Origin: Methanocorpusculum labreanum Z
Lineage (GTDB): Archaea; Halobacteriota; Methanomicrobia; Methanomicrobiales; Methanocorpusculaceae
Assembly (NCBI RefSeq): GCF_000015765.1
Contig: NC_008942.1
Coordinates: 1,740,963 to 1,804,962 of the forward strand
DNA: 64,000 bases
Direction: 5' to 3'
The position numbers and the translations under genes were made by a program. The notes beneath the pieces are model-generated. The model did not search any database. It was not told the DNA's origin and saw nothing but the letters and a program-made list of their open reading frames with translations. Of the stretch, positions 63,957-64,000 are shown in pieces. Each line of letters starts with the position of its first letter. Within the stretch, counting starts at the first letter, position 1.

Positions 63957-64000
63957 TGAATGTTTGTGATGGAAGTCTAAGATATTGCAGATGTTTTTTT
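63957..64000 (+). other. Possible start of a gene cut by the window end
   Basis: ATG at 63957 has AGGAG 12 bases upstream and opens a frame to the edge (MNVCDGSLRYC). A TTCTCCT/AGGAGAA hairpin (63930-63947) overlaps the ribosome binding site. Too short to identify. Confidence 0.2.

Noticed and set aside
1..64000. tRNA, rRNA or insertion-sequence transposase genes
   Set aside because: No T-loop-like GGTTCGA block lies in an intergenic region with a cloverleaf, no rRNA sequence was recognised, and no DDE or HUH transposase was found.

Overview
The window reads as a euryarchaeal methanogen chromosome segment. It carries a complete [Fe]-hydrogenase cluster (hmd plus hcgA-G), an archaeal TyrRS, type II GAPDH, Hel308, a RIO1-KH pair, KEOPS Cgi121, TATA-box promoters and PGF-pre-PGF surface proteins. 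Gene content suggests a hydrogenotrophic member of the Methanomicrobiales, Methanocorpusculum-like; the genus is inference. No rRNA, tRNA, CRISPR array or transposase gene was seen.

Layout. 1-6.2 kb: two tandem DUF3089-type hydrolases (one cut by the window edge), then an RND/MMPL exporter with a heptad-repeat partner, divergent from a TetR-type regulator. 6.3-14 kb: thiC, a secreted FN3-like protein, a DMT transporter, a methyltransferase, CorA, a minimal J-domain protein, a possible ncRNA and a PutP-type symporter. 14.3-25.7 kb: two related surface proteins of about 2,772 and 965 aa built from shared modules; their first domains are almost identical in DNA. 25.8-29.8 kb: a FecBCD-type ABC importer and a methyltransferase. 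29.9-32.6 kb: GAPDH, a WG-repeat/histidine-phosphatase fusion and a VOC protein.

32.6-40.1 kb is the most unusual stretch. At least eight transcription units for small membrane, lipoprotein or secreted proteins each carry the same 37-bp promoter element with a palindromic core. The eighth, inverted copy drives a secreted protein and a membrane-anchored winged-helix regulator. I read this as one co-regulated, cassette-like regulon, probably under that regulator.

40.2-44.5 kb: a hairpin-rich repeat block, tyrS, an APH-like kinase and two tandem iron-sulfur flavoprotein paralogues. 44.5-52.5 kb: hcgABCDEF, hmd and, convergent, hcgG, all needed for the Fe-guanylylpyridinol hydrogenase; a third flavoprotein paralogue bounds the cluster on the right. 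53-56.5 kb: an MBL-fold protein, a large near-perfect inverted repeat, a pentapeptide-repeat membrane protein and two tandem non-coding modules. Each of those modules has six alternating copies of its own signature (GGACA-type against GGGGGCAC) on a shared skeleton. 56.5-64 kb: rio1, KH protein, hel308, cgi121, two tandem transglutaminase-like proteins, a GNAT and a MoaB/Mog protein.
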